DNA of 64,000 nucleotides from Lanius collurio. Its lineage: Eukaryota; Chordata; Aves; Passeriformes; Laniidae. Of this stretch, positions 48,814-60,400 are shown piece by piece; the stretch's first letter is position 1; the number at the start of each line of letters is the position of its first letter. The position numbers and the translations under genes are program-made. Location of the stretch: NCBI GenBank assembly GCA_020086605.1, contig JACBWW010000017.1:14075245-14139244 (forward strand), in the 5' to 3' direction. The notes under the pieces were generated by a model. It was not told the origin of the DNA. It saw only the letters and a program-made list of their open reading frames with translations, and did no database searches.

Positions 48814-49398
48814 TTAGTGCCAGATGATCATCTCATCATCAGCTATCTGAATTTCTGGCTTCCCCCCTGCAGGCTTCCCTTCAACAGCTGCATCTGCCGT
48901 TTGCACCCAGAACATCTGGATACCAATTTTAGGTGACTCTTGTGGTGATTCATCTTTCTGGACTTTCAGGGGAGAGAAGTTGGGTGGGTGGCGAATAGTG
49001 ATGACACCTCCACGTTATGTTTGTTCCAAATGTTAGCTTGGAAGACAACTGCTCAGAGAGAGGGCTTCCAGGAACTTTGCACTCACTTTTCAACTCATCA
49101 GGTTTATCAATAAGCTTCCCTTGCAGCTTGTCATCATGTAAGGTCCAACTCTGAATGCAAGAGTTCTTTCAAGGCTGAGCAGTACCTTCTTCTTAGGAAA
49201 GACAACCCCACAACTACCAGCTACTTCTTGCCAGACCTTCAGAGCACCTCTGGTCATTGTGTGGCACTGAACAGCAGCACGCTCCAGCTTTGTGAAATCA
49301 AACATGACAAGAAAGAGGTTAGCACCTCCTGCTACTATAATTAGAGTCAATGCTTCTCCCAAGAGGATCAAGTAAGAGGGAGCAGTCAGTGAGTTCAC
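48814..49398 (-). pseudogene. Frameshifted coding relic with intact C-terminal stop
   Basis: On the minus strand a protein-like sequence runs from about 49398 down to a TAA at 48816-48814. The first part reads FTKLERAAVQCHTMTRGALK and continues to about 49140. A one-base shift moves the frame to KLQGKLIDKPDELKSECKVP, and a second shift near 49010 moves it to GGVITIRHPPNFSPLKVQKD and then to a C-terminus ending IADDEMIIWH. Two frameshifts within 350 bp leave no functional product. Uninterrupted coding over about 190 codons without introns suggests a retrocopy, but no poly(A) tail follows, so a decayed exon is possible. The parent gene was not recognised. Confidence 0.5.
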
Positions 49399-52300
49399 TG
49401 AATGAAGAGTAGCATGCTACTCATTGAAAAGCAGTAGCTTGCCTACCAACCCAGTGTGTCAGCAGGACCACAAACTGGAGGGAAACTGCAGTCTTTGAGT
49501 AGATCAGGGAGCTCTCATCACTCACGGCTCCTCAGGTACAAACTCCACTTTTCTTTGGAACCGCAACTGCATAACACTAGGGGAGAAAAACTCCAGAGAA
49601 GAGTTTCTCCACAACAATCACAGGCAATAGGTCAACAAGCCTCACTGACTCTGGCAAAATACTATGTTTTGAGTTAGTGCATTTTGATAAGTAAAAAACC
49701 CCAACTGTGCATTGTGTCAAAAGGCAAGGAATCAGAGCAAGTTCCAAATCTTACTCTTCTACTTTTCATGAGACTCTGTTACGTACATGGTCAAGTAGAA
49801 CCCAGATCCACAACACAAAGAGCAGGAAAAAGAAATGGCACTAAATAAATCTTAGCATAAGAGGGAAAGTTTTTATATTAAAGGCCATAACTGTCATTAA
49901 GTGGGGAAATACATCTTTTCATGTGAGACAAGATTTATCTCCCAAGCCGTCAGGCATAAAAACCTGAATAAAGACATGTAACAGACAGGTATGACAGTCT
50001 GCAGAGCTTTCTGTCATCAACCACAGCACTTCATCACTTTCCAAACAGAACCCAGGGAAAAGTTGTCTTCTATCTATCAACATTCCAGAGTAATCTATTA
50101 ACCAAGGAGATGAAGACCAGCACCCATATTTCTTCTCTTCATATTCACTGAATGCTCCTTAGTTGAAGATGCCTTGGATAAAATAGAAGTTTGAAGTTTG
50201 TCATATTAAACTTCATCTCAGCCACAGGCCACAAAGAATGACTGATTACATTAGTCCTTAATTCCAAGGTATGCTATAGACCTGTGGACATTATCAGAAA
50301 ATAAGCATACTGTAGAAAAATTTGCTTCTCACAAAATAATATTGTATGTAATTTTCTACAAAATTGAGTCTCTAGAGAAATTAAACATTACCTTCTTTTT
50401 GCTCCACTGAATGAAAATTAAACCTTCAGTTTTACCCAGGTATCTGAATTAGTGTATCTACAATTTTGCACCATGCAGGTAAAATTAATCATCAAAACTA
50501 AATAAAGACACAATGTGTTTGTTCCAAGAAAGACGCCATCCAATTATCCCTTGCTGCCAGCCACTTGTCCCCATGCTATCCTCCTTGCCTGTGTGGCTGA
50601 CTGAGGATGTGGTCAGTGTACAGGCTCAAAGTTTTACAGGGAAAAAAAAGGAGTCAGTGCAGGATTGCCTCTCTCATCATTCAAGAGTGTTTGCTAAGAG
50701 CTGTCTGGTCCAAAACAACTGTTCTCTAATCAAAGATGCATAACTGGTTTTAATATACCTACCTACCTACCCAATGTCAGTAGATATCTTTCTGGCATGT
50801 AACCCTCACTCCTCATCTTGCCAAAAGCAATCCTCACACCCCCATCTCTCACCCTTAACGCTTACTTTCACAGACCCTCATGATTTATGTTAAAAGTAGA
50901 ACACCTGAGTAGAAAATGAAACATTTATAGACTACTTCTGAAAAACTTCAGACAGAAGCAAAAATACCTCCACCTCTCAGCACAGCAAACAAGCGCCAAC
51001 ATCTGTTCCAAGAATTAGAACGAAACTGGTTTTGTTTTTTGATACATAGTTCAAACACAGTTTATACAACTCAAGAAAGATAGATGTCTTAGCAATACAA
51101 AGAATTTTGAGGGAAACTTCATAGAAGCTGGAAGTGGTTTTTGGCCTAGAAAGTACAGAGAAAATTACTTGTGCTATTGCCTACAATCTGCACTTTATCC
51201 ACGCAGCATAAGCTTCCCAGAGACTCTTAACTCCATCATCGAAAGTGCTCAAACACAAAGTTTTCTAGAGCTCCTAGCAGGACTTGAAATATCTGATTTA
51301 AATGGTCAGATGATTTCCAAATAAACAACAAATGGACAGAATCATTTCAGAGGGAGAAATGGTGGCTTTGGGGCACAAAATGAATGAAGGTGCAGCAGCT
51401 TGCAGGTGCATGCAAGAGACAGAGGGAGATAGAAGTATAAGCTATGGTAGAGAATTCTACACAGAGTCAGAAGGAGAGTGACTTTTCCAGACACTTCAAA
51501 GACCAGAACAGATTGTCCTCCAGTTTAAAAGCTCTTGAATGTACGACTCAGTCAAAGCCTGGCTTCTGCTCCATGAAAGCTTCAGCAGTGTAAGTCAAAC
51601 ACTGCTATGCCTCAAGGCTGGAGAGCTGTGAGGGAAGCCCAGGGCTTGTCCTGCACTGCTCTTCCCAAGCCTGGAAAGCAAAGCCAGAGGCAGACACGAG
51701 GTCTACTTCAACCTCTGTCATCACAAAAAGGGAGGCAATAGCAAAATGATACAAGTCTAGAACCCTAAAATGTGGAAGTGCCCCTCAGTTACAGTGTGCA
51801 TGTCAAGGGAATTGATCATCAGATGAATATGGATTGGAACCTCTCAATGGAATGGGCAGAACAGAACTACCAGTAACTGTGGAACAGTAATGGCTCAGCC
51901 CTGTCCAGACACCACTTGTTACTTAGAAAAAATTATTGTCTTCCTCCTGAAAGATGCAATTCCTTTCTTTTGCTTTAGAACAGGCATGATAGGCTATTAG
52001 ACAAGTTAAAGTTAAGCTAATGTAGTTGCAGAACATTTAATTGCGGTGCCAAAAAACATAAAAGAAGGTTGCTAAAGCAGGGTTATTTCTGCTGAGCTCT
52101 TAGGTAATTTTACACCTCTGCTTTTCCTCTTGCACATTGCCTGCTGCAGGGTAGGTTAGGCTGGTGTTTGTACTACTAAATGCAACACAGGACCATAAAA
52201 GAGGCACACGGGGAACCCAAACCAATTTTGCCATGGGACACTTAACTTCAGTATTCCTTGAGTCGTTACAATTTTTAACAGTATAACCTTAAAATTGCAA

Positions 52301-53518
52301 TAGTACAATTTCCTGCTTTGAAATATGCAGTCATTTTGCAGAACTTAACATGTCTTCTTGTAAACATCATAACTTTTATCATTCCTCAGGCAACCAATCC
52401 CTCCCAGCTTTCAAGCATCCACATCTAACAATGTGCCCTGTATTTGAAAGGTTGCTTTGCTACTTGTTCAGATTTATCATTTCATGAGCATTTAGCCCCA
52501 AGGCAGCATCTCAGCCACATATCCATTTACTTATGGTCTACAAGAACTTGTAAGGCCTTGTCTGGCATTCAAGGGAACACAGCAATTGTTTCACATACAT
52601 TCAGTGATCGAAAGAAGAACTCACCCATTTCTTTAATTTCTTTAGTCTGATCCAAAACTTCCACCTAACATTTCAGATGGGATAATACTACAGTTGTTAT
52701 AATTAAGGCTATAAATTTTAAAGTGTTATATCATACTTATGATCATAGATTGTAATCTATGACTACAGTTGCATATAACAAAAAACTTCTAATAAATGTT
52801 TCCTTAAATGTTAGACATTGCCAAAGGTAACACCTGGGTATCACAAACTTGCATTTACAAATGTACTTAGGGGTTTTTCAGAAGCTTTACTGAAATGTAA
52901 ATAAATAAAGGTCTTTTTTTCCTTCATCATCCTATTCTGATTTGGAAACATCTCTCATCTCAAGTGGAACAGATCCACTACTATACACAAGACTGCAGAC
53001 TAGGGCCATTACACAGATGGGGTTTTTTTATGTTTATACATAATTTTCAGGGTAAAAAAGAAAGAATGAAAGAGTGGGGATTAACCCAGCCATGACGCAC
53101 CTGAAACTGGGAGTGTGCTGGGTAAAGATATGTTAGAATTTTATCACCAAAGCTCTTAGTGGAAGATATCAACTCATTAACATCCTTCTAATCTAAAAAC
53201 CTGCCTTTTACATTGCCATGATTCATCAGAAGAAATAGGAAATTGTATAGGAGATGGCATAGCAAGGCCATAGCTGTCACTGTACAGATCCGTGAGAGTT
53301 TAATACATTTTCTCCTTTGCTTGCTGTCCACCAGCTCACAGACATTGCCATGACCTGCTATGAGGAGGCAGAGCAGTTCTAGAGGTGTATCTTTGTTCAT
53401 CACTTACATATCCTGTCACAAAAGGCATAGCATGCTACACAGAACCATTAATAGTAGCTTTTGTCCAGCTAGATTAAGTACAGAAGTTACTCCAGAGCGA
53501 GTTCAAGTTTACAGTGCA

Positions 53519-53521
<3 letters not shown>
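49399..53521. other. Non-coding DNA with short simple repeats
   Basis: Contains (ACCT)n at 50757-50771 and a near-perfect hairpin at 52743-52762. No gene is supported. Confidence 0.5.
52743..52762. repeat. Perfect 9-bp inverted repeat with 2-nt spacer
   Basis: TCATAGATT, GT, AATCTATGA: two fully complementary 9-bp arms. It could be a chance palindrome in AT-rich DNA or a dimeric factor site. Confidence 0.85.
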
Positions 53522-53550
<29 letters not shown>

Positions 53551-53575
53551 CTGTGTGTGTGTGTGTGTGTGTGTG
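53522..53575. repeat. (TG)n microsatellite
   Basis: About 27 TG units interrupted once by CTG in the middle, followed by GCATG. Likely to vary in length between individuals. Confidence 0.95.
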
Positions 53576-56186
53576 CATGTTTATGTGGTGCTTTTTTCAA
53601 AACACAGGTCATAGAGTAGTAATATCTACTCATTGCTGTTGATTGTTGGATTTGAATGCAATGACATGCAAAGAGGACAAGAGAAGGGTATTTTTACAAG
53701 GAAAAAAATGTTCTTTTGGAAACATTGCCCTTTTGGGTGTAGCATTTTTCAGAAACAGCAGATAGAGACTCCTGTGAGGAGCTCACTTGAATGATATTAA
53801 ATGGGATAGAGTTACCTACCATGGAGAACATGAAAAAGCACAATGTGGCAAAGAAGAAACACTTTGGAAGAAATTCTGTTTAGCCAGCTGTGTTATGATA
53901 CTAACACAACCTGATAGTATTTTTTCATGCACATTTCATTCACACCTTGCTCCATGTTACTGCAGCCTTCATCTTCCCAGCCCTCCCCACTCCCTCACTA
54001 TGGAAACACCTCATTGAACTGTGTGGCAGCTCATCGTCTCCCATCTCTTGGGTCACATCACTGCCACCTTCAAATACTTTGACTTGCCTTATTATGCTCA
54101 TTCAGAGAAAGTTGTTACTTCCCAGAGACAGAGGCACAAGGGGGAAATCAGAGATGAGCACGCCAGCCCTATCTCCCAGCCCTGGTAGGTGGCTGTCCCC
54201 AGGCTCTCACCCCAGCAGCTGACTTGGTGGGGAAATGCTCCCACCCTGAGCCAAGGCCAGACACAGCTGGGCCATGGGAGATGGCTGGCTGCAGGCCTGG
54301 GAGGGGAGGGAAGATGCTGGACGTGTGCTGGCTGGTAGCTATTTTTTTTTTTTTTTCAGCAGAGGCTCTGGAGGCCACCTCAGAGTGGATCAGAAGCACC
54401 AGCTGGATCTACATTATCTAGATTATTTTCCTCCAATTTTCCTAACTTGTTTAGCCTGTTTTGTCCACATACAATCATTACTTATTTATTATATATAGAC
54501 TGTCAAATATGGGGCCTTTGAGGAGGGAAAAAAAATAGTTTGTACTGCTGACTGACCTACATTCCCATGAATAAAGTTTCTCTTCCTTTCAAGTTGGTTG
54601 TACTTGGAAGAAATATCCACAAAGTATGCTGTGTTTGGGGAAATAAATTCAACTGATTCTCTATTCCCATACAGCTGTTATTTTTTCTGAGGTTGTTTTT
54701 ACATAAGCATTTTATTACTTTCAATGTAGTTCTGAACTGGAGGACATTATTTGCTGAGGAATTCCCTTCATAATTTGAATTTAAATAATCCAATAGATTT
54801 GAAGAATAAATAATGGTGGATACAATTGAGGGTACCTAAAGAAAAAGGTCTGCATCAGGACCAGCAAAGCAGGAGGTTCCCATGCTATTGCTGCACTGCT
54901 GGGAGAGGAACCGTCTCTCCATCCACAAAAAAGGTGCTCTGATACTGCTGGGGCATCTTTTGTAGCTTGTCAACAAAGCTATGAATTCCTGGCCTGTAAA
55001 GTTAAAAATATCCCTGTCCTAAAACAAATAACCTAATTCTTTGACTTTCTTTCTGAAATGCAGAAGCAGGAGGTTTACTCTTAATAAGCAACCTTTAGTA
55101 CCACAAGAGCCTGTCCAAAGGGTGACTCACTAAATGCTATTTTTGAAAGCATCAAGATAGAAATTCAGCATATTAACTTGAAAGTCTTGTTCACCAAAAT
55201 CTGTTGTACAGTGTGTGGAGTAAGCTTTTTTATTCTCTGGTTTACTATGTTTTTATATTTTGAAATACTAAAATATTTGTTAAACACAATTCATTTGTAA
55301 GCTGTTCTGCCAGTAATTTATCCTACTTGCATCATCCTTGATCTGATCACTAGTCCAACAATATCCAAAGGAGGCTAGGATAACACCTAAGAAGTCACAA
55401 CCTTCATTGTATCATTGCACACTCCATACACTCATAAGATAGCATGGGGCAAACCTGGTTTTCTCTGACAGCTCCCTCCAATTGTGTTTACACCATAAAT
55501 TTTACCTGTAGGGCCAGTGTAAGGAAATCCATCTATACATTTGATTTTTACTGCACATAGTAAGTGAGTTGTAAAGAGGCAATATTGCTACTGGATATTT
55601 ATGATTTTTATTTTCCTTAACTAAGGTATAAAAGCCAGAGCCAAGTTTACTCCTTCCTCCCAGTCACCTTCTATAACAATTTAGGTATCACTGTGCTTCA
55701 AATTGCCATTTTTTGAGAGCCTAACTTTATTATTCCTTTATTATTACTATTTGAAAACACTCCCCTATTCTTCCTCTGCCACTTTTAATCCTTTTTCCCT
55801 TTTTCCCTATCACAATTCTTGTGCAGTAATTTCTCACTTCAACTGAAATTAAACGGTTTTCTAAAAATACTTTCCTCTCCTAAGTCTTTTAGACCCATAC
55901 TATTATTGAAAAAAAATGATAGTAAATTAATTGAACAAAACTTGGTCACTAATCTCTGATCTGGCCTCTCTTTTTTTGGAGATGGACAAAAATCTTGCAA
56001 ACCACATCTCTACAAACTAAATCTAATTCTTCCTACTTATCTTTTTGTCAGAGTGATATTCTAACATATTATCTATCTAACAAACCATTTGAGATTCTAG
56101 ATTTGCTCATACATTACTTCCCAAGAAAATATATTTACATGATTTTTTTTTAAGGCTAATATTATTTATAAAAAGTAAGCACATAG
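53576..56186. other. Non-coding DNA
   Basis: The 53960-54420 stretch is more GC-rich and includes a T15 tract with CAG (about 54342-54359), but the frame after it closes within about 20 codons in the best case. The rest is AT-rich spacer. Confidence 0.5.
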
Positions 56187-56272
56187 AACTGATAAAACAT
56201 AAACCCTAACAGGAAAATAATTTTTTGCAACTGATAAAACATAAACCCTAACAGGAAAATAATTTTTTGCAA
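56187..56272. repeat. Perfect tandem duplication, 42-bp unit
   Basis: The 42 bases at 56187-56228, beginning AACTGATAAAACATAAACCC and ending ATTTTTTGC, recur exactly at 56229-56270, with two further bases of a third copy. Absence of differences indicates a recent duplication, or an assembly duplication. Confidence 0.92.
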
Positions 56273-57349
56273 TTCTTGGTTAATGATAATGAAATATTTT
56301 TTGCTGAGACTTTAGGAAATTAGCAAAATTATATTTTTTTCCACAGACCTTAAGGGAAAAATACATACCCTGAGTGTGATTCGCACATCAGGGTCAACTA
56401 TTTCAATTAATATATTAATTGATCAGATGAGCAGAGTATCTAAGTATCGTTTAAAAATTTAATTTTTGAATTAAATTTCCTTTGGTCATCAGTATATTTA
56501 CCTACATTGTAATGATTTCATGATCAAAACAGAAATGTTATGGCAAGTAATCTTACCCTCAACTAACAAATTATTTCAGTGAATCACATAATACCTAATT
56601 CTACTTCACTCATTGCTGGCTGTAGGACAAGCATGGAGGCACACACATTTCATTTGTTTCTCTTTGATGCTGGTTTTAGTGTCTGTGGGCATCAGTGCAG
56701 GAAAATGAGAAGCACTGGCAGAGCAGAAACACCTAATCTGCACTGCTGCTTTTCTTCTTGACTTCTTCCAGTTTAAAAGGAATGTGCCAGCACCACTCAC
56801 TCCTTTACTTGTCAGGACCTGGACAAGGAAGGCCGAGCAAAACTGCCCTCCCATGGCAACAAAATAGTTAATAATGGGAAAGTGCAAATCATTTTCCTGG
56901 ACACTCTCAGTGTGCACTGGTGAGAACAGAGGACACAAGGCAAAACAGGCTGGGTGCAATTCAATTTATGTCAATTCCCCAGTGCTGGTATTCACGCCAC
57001 TGAAAATCCCTTTTTCCCATCTGCCATTTTCCCTTTTCCCTTCCTTCCCACACATACATATGATAACACTCCCCAGGCCACGATAAAAGACATAACCAAC
57101 CACTTCCTTGATAAACCACAGAAACCAGGAATATCAGCTCAGAAATGTAGCCAAGACGTGCCTCACTTGACTGTCACCTAAATAAAAAACAATTTAGGAA
57201 AACAGGAAAGATCCCTGCAGGCACTGAAGACAGGAGATCCCGGGGGGGAAGGTGAGGGGACCCCGCAGCCTGAAAGGGGACAGCTGCTGGCACCATCATA
57301 CAGGATTTAATAGAATAAGCCAGTGACTTAATAAAGGAAATGTTTAAGG
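56273..57349. other. Non-coding DNA
   Basis: AT-rich to about 56570, then mixed composition. A GC-rich patch with G8 lies at 57236-57260 just upstream of the CR1 end and may belong to the same element. No exon was recognised. Confidence 0.5.
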
Positions 57350-57492
57350 AAAATCTAGAGTTTAAGGGAAGACTGGAGGTGGCACTTAGTGCCACAGTCT
57401 AGCTGACATGGTGCTGTTCGGTCATAGATTGGACTCCATGAACTCAGGATTTTTCCCAACCTAATTGATTCTGTGATTCTGTGATCCTGTTA
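57350..57492 (+). mobile_element. CR1 LINE 3' terminus with ATTCTGTG tail
   Basis: The block GGTGGCACTTAGTGCCACAG, then GTCTAGCTGACATGGTG, GTCATAGATTGGACTCCATG and TTTTTCCCAACCTAATTGATT is the conserved 3' end of avian CR1. It finishes in ATTCTGTGATTCTGTGATCCTGT, the 8-bp tail repeat that CR1 uses in place of poly(A). The upstream boundary is uncertain and may reach about 57180. Confidence 0.85.
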
Positions 57493-60400
57493 AAAAAACC
57501 CTCTAGATAGAACCAGCTGAATCACACAGTCGTTTCAGCTTTTGATAACATGTGAGTGATGACCAATAACTTGCTGATGAGACAGGGGAAACCACAAAGT
57601 CCCCACGTGCCAAGAGCTCTCCTGAGAGCTCAGATGTAGCAGTAAGAAAAAGTGGCAAGGAAATAAAACATGAAGATGAAATTTAAAACTTACTCAAGTT
57701 GTACAATGGACTAATTCACTCATTATTCAGAACTGCCTAATCTCCTAGGTACTAAAACTCAATAGGTGGCTCCTTACTGAATGTGTCCAGGAAAATTCCC
57801 TGTGCATTAACCTTAATTACCACACAGGCTTATAGTAGACAGGCATCTGCTGATCAGCTGTGCCCCAAGACATGTAGGCTCCAGCAAACAGCTAAAATCT
57901 GCCAAAAACACTGAAAACCAAGATGTGGCCAACGCTGCAGTAATGGCAGCAATGATGGAAGCACATGTATGCATTTTACACTTTCAACTACTAGATAAGC
58001 ATCTTTTGAAAGCAAGAACTGTCTTGGAAACAGGGGCTGGGCAGATAAACACTCCAATCCCTGCCTTCAAGCCTGGAACACCTTTATTTGTTCCACGACT
58101 GTTGAGTTCTTGGCTGTAGAGGAACTCCAACAACTTAAAGAGTGAACACTGCTTACAACTTCTCTCTCCCTCAGCTGAGATACTCACACAAAAACGTGGC
58201 AGGCTGACATTCATGCCTGGATCTCTCCTGTGAGGTATTTGTGCTCCTTCTACAATTCACATACCAAAGCAAGCAGGCAGGATTTTCCATTCCATGTCTC
58301 CAGAGATGCAGATCTCCAAAAGCTGCCCAGGCAATGCAGGTAGTTAAGCTGGGCTGGATGGGAGAGAATCACCCACCTGGAAAAGCCATCTAAAATTTTG
58401 GTGGGGGAGTGCCTAGATGAGACACCTAAACAAAGATCAGAGGCCATCCCAATGAATGGGTGCCCATGCAGTCCCAGGAGACCCAAGTGACAATGGCTGT
58501 GCACCACCCAAATCTTAAGCTTTAGTTATTTCAACATCTGGAACAGATGTTAGTGTTACTTATTCCTGCTCACTCAAAATTAATGTGTGCTATATCATAA
58601 TGCTCTTGAGGGGGAATTAACTTTTTTGATATTTATCATTAAACATGGAATAAAGCTGAGAGTCTACTTTAGCCACAGAAACTGACTGCTTGCATTCTTT
58701 TCTAGGTCACTAAGAATATTAATTAGGAATCCCATAAACATAAAACACTGGGTTTGGTTTTTTTTTTCAATGCAGATTTTGGTCTGAGTTTTCAGAGCAA
58801 AACATTGAATTAGTTAATTGAACAAAGATTTTTCAATTTCTACTGAGCTCGAGATATATATTCACCAAATGCAGTGAAAAGAGGAAAGTAAAATAGTTTA
58901 AATTTTCATATCCCTATGACTCCGCCAAAAAAAAATCCCTTATTTTTACTGGTAGACATAATCTGTGAGAGGACTAATGAGGCAAAGCAGTCACATCAAA
59001 ATAACAGTTCTTGCCTTCATACTTGCATTTCAGTTTTTGTGTTGAGTATGAGTCAATGTCAATGAACAGATATTGTTGTTAAACAATCAAAAAACCACTA
59101 CCTAAATAAGCAGGAAAGACTAGAAAATACTTTCCAAAATGCTCATTTTTCACCTTTTTTCACATGCTTAGTTTTGTAAGTACCCAAGGAGAAAGAGGCC
59201 TTATTTTCGATTTCTCCTAACATTTGTTTTATAAAATACCTTAAAAACTCCTCAACCCACAAATCTGTAAATGAATAGTCCTGTTAAATTTGCATGAATT
59301 GAGAATGTGAATGATGGCTGAAGGACAAAAAAATCCAGGAAGAATTTTCCTCGTGCAGTGGCATGGATTGAGTTGCATTATCTGCAGTCTATTGAAAGCA
59401 AATCATGGAGAAGGAAAGGTAAGTTTTATCCAAATTACAACTAAAACCAGGCTTTTAATAAAAAATATTGATACAAAATAAATGAGTACTAGATTCATCT
59501 CCTTTACTTTCTGTACCTAATGGAAGTGAAAAGTCACCACAACTTCACTGAGCCTAAGGAATTGCATTGATGAGGCATAAGCCCACTGCAGAATGTTAAT
59601 ATATTTTGCTTCTGTTTTATAAATTTTATACTGCAATCTTTTATGTCTTCTTACATTTATTTACAAATGATTTTCAAATTTGAAGCTTAATAAATTAAAA
59701 GTATTTAATGCATGCTTAAACACAACAAATAAGAACCCCAGTACTGGAGAATGCAGTTTCAGTAATTAAAGTACACTGATAGAACAATGCAAAATACCAC
59801 TTATGCACTTCAGTGAGCCACAGCTCTGTGTTAAAGACAGACAAATTTAAATGACCAAAAGATGCTCAAAAGAATGGCTGAGCTCCCTTTGTGTTCACCT
59901 GTCAGACCCAGAGTCTGGCCCAGGCAATTTTACTCAGAAAACAGAAATGTGTAGGATATTTGAACAAGCAGATGCAAGGTGTAATTTTATTCAGTAACTG
60001 GCACTCACCTCCCAGTGTTCTCAAATGTGGGGTTTTTTTGTTACAATCCAAACTTGAAAGCGTAAAAATTTCTCCTTTCTTGTGACAGCAGAGTGAATCC
60101 TGTTATCAATACAGGATATTATCATGTTGGGGCATCTTCCAAGAACCAGTTGCTCTCTGATCAGTTGCTTCCAAGAATTCTTGCTGTCCTGAGATGCTCA
60201 GGATGCTAAGGAGCTTCATCACAGGGCAAAGAATGTGCCAAAAATCCCTAAAAATCATTAATAATAAAGCTCTCACCATCCCCAGGCATTCATAATGAGA
60301 ACTTAATTCAGAGAGGTCTTGAGAATTCAAATCTGGAGAGGTTTCAAACACTTAGGCCCTGAAACACACTTATAAAATGTTTTAAATTTAAATACGCGTT

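Noticed and set aside
53360..53614. Open frame with a long cysteine/valine repeat
   Set aside because: The repeat is translation of the TG microsatellite.
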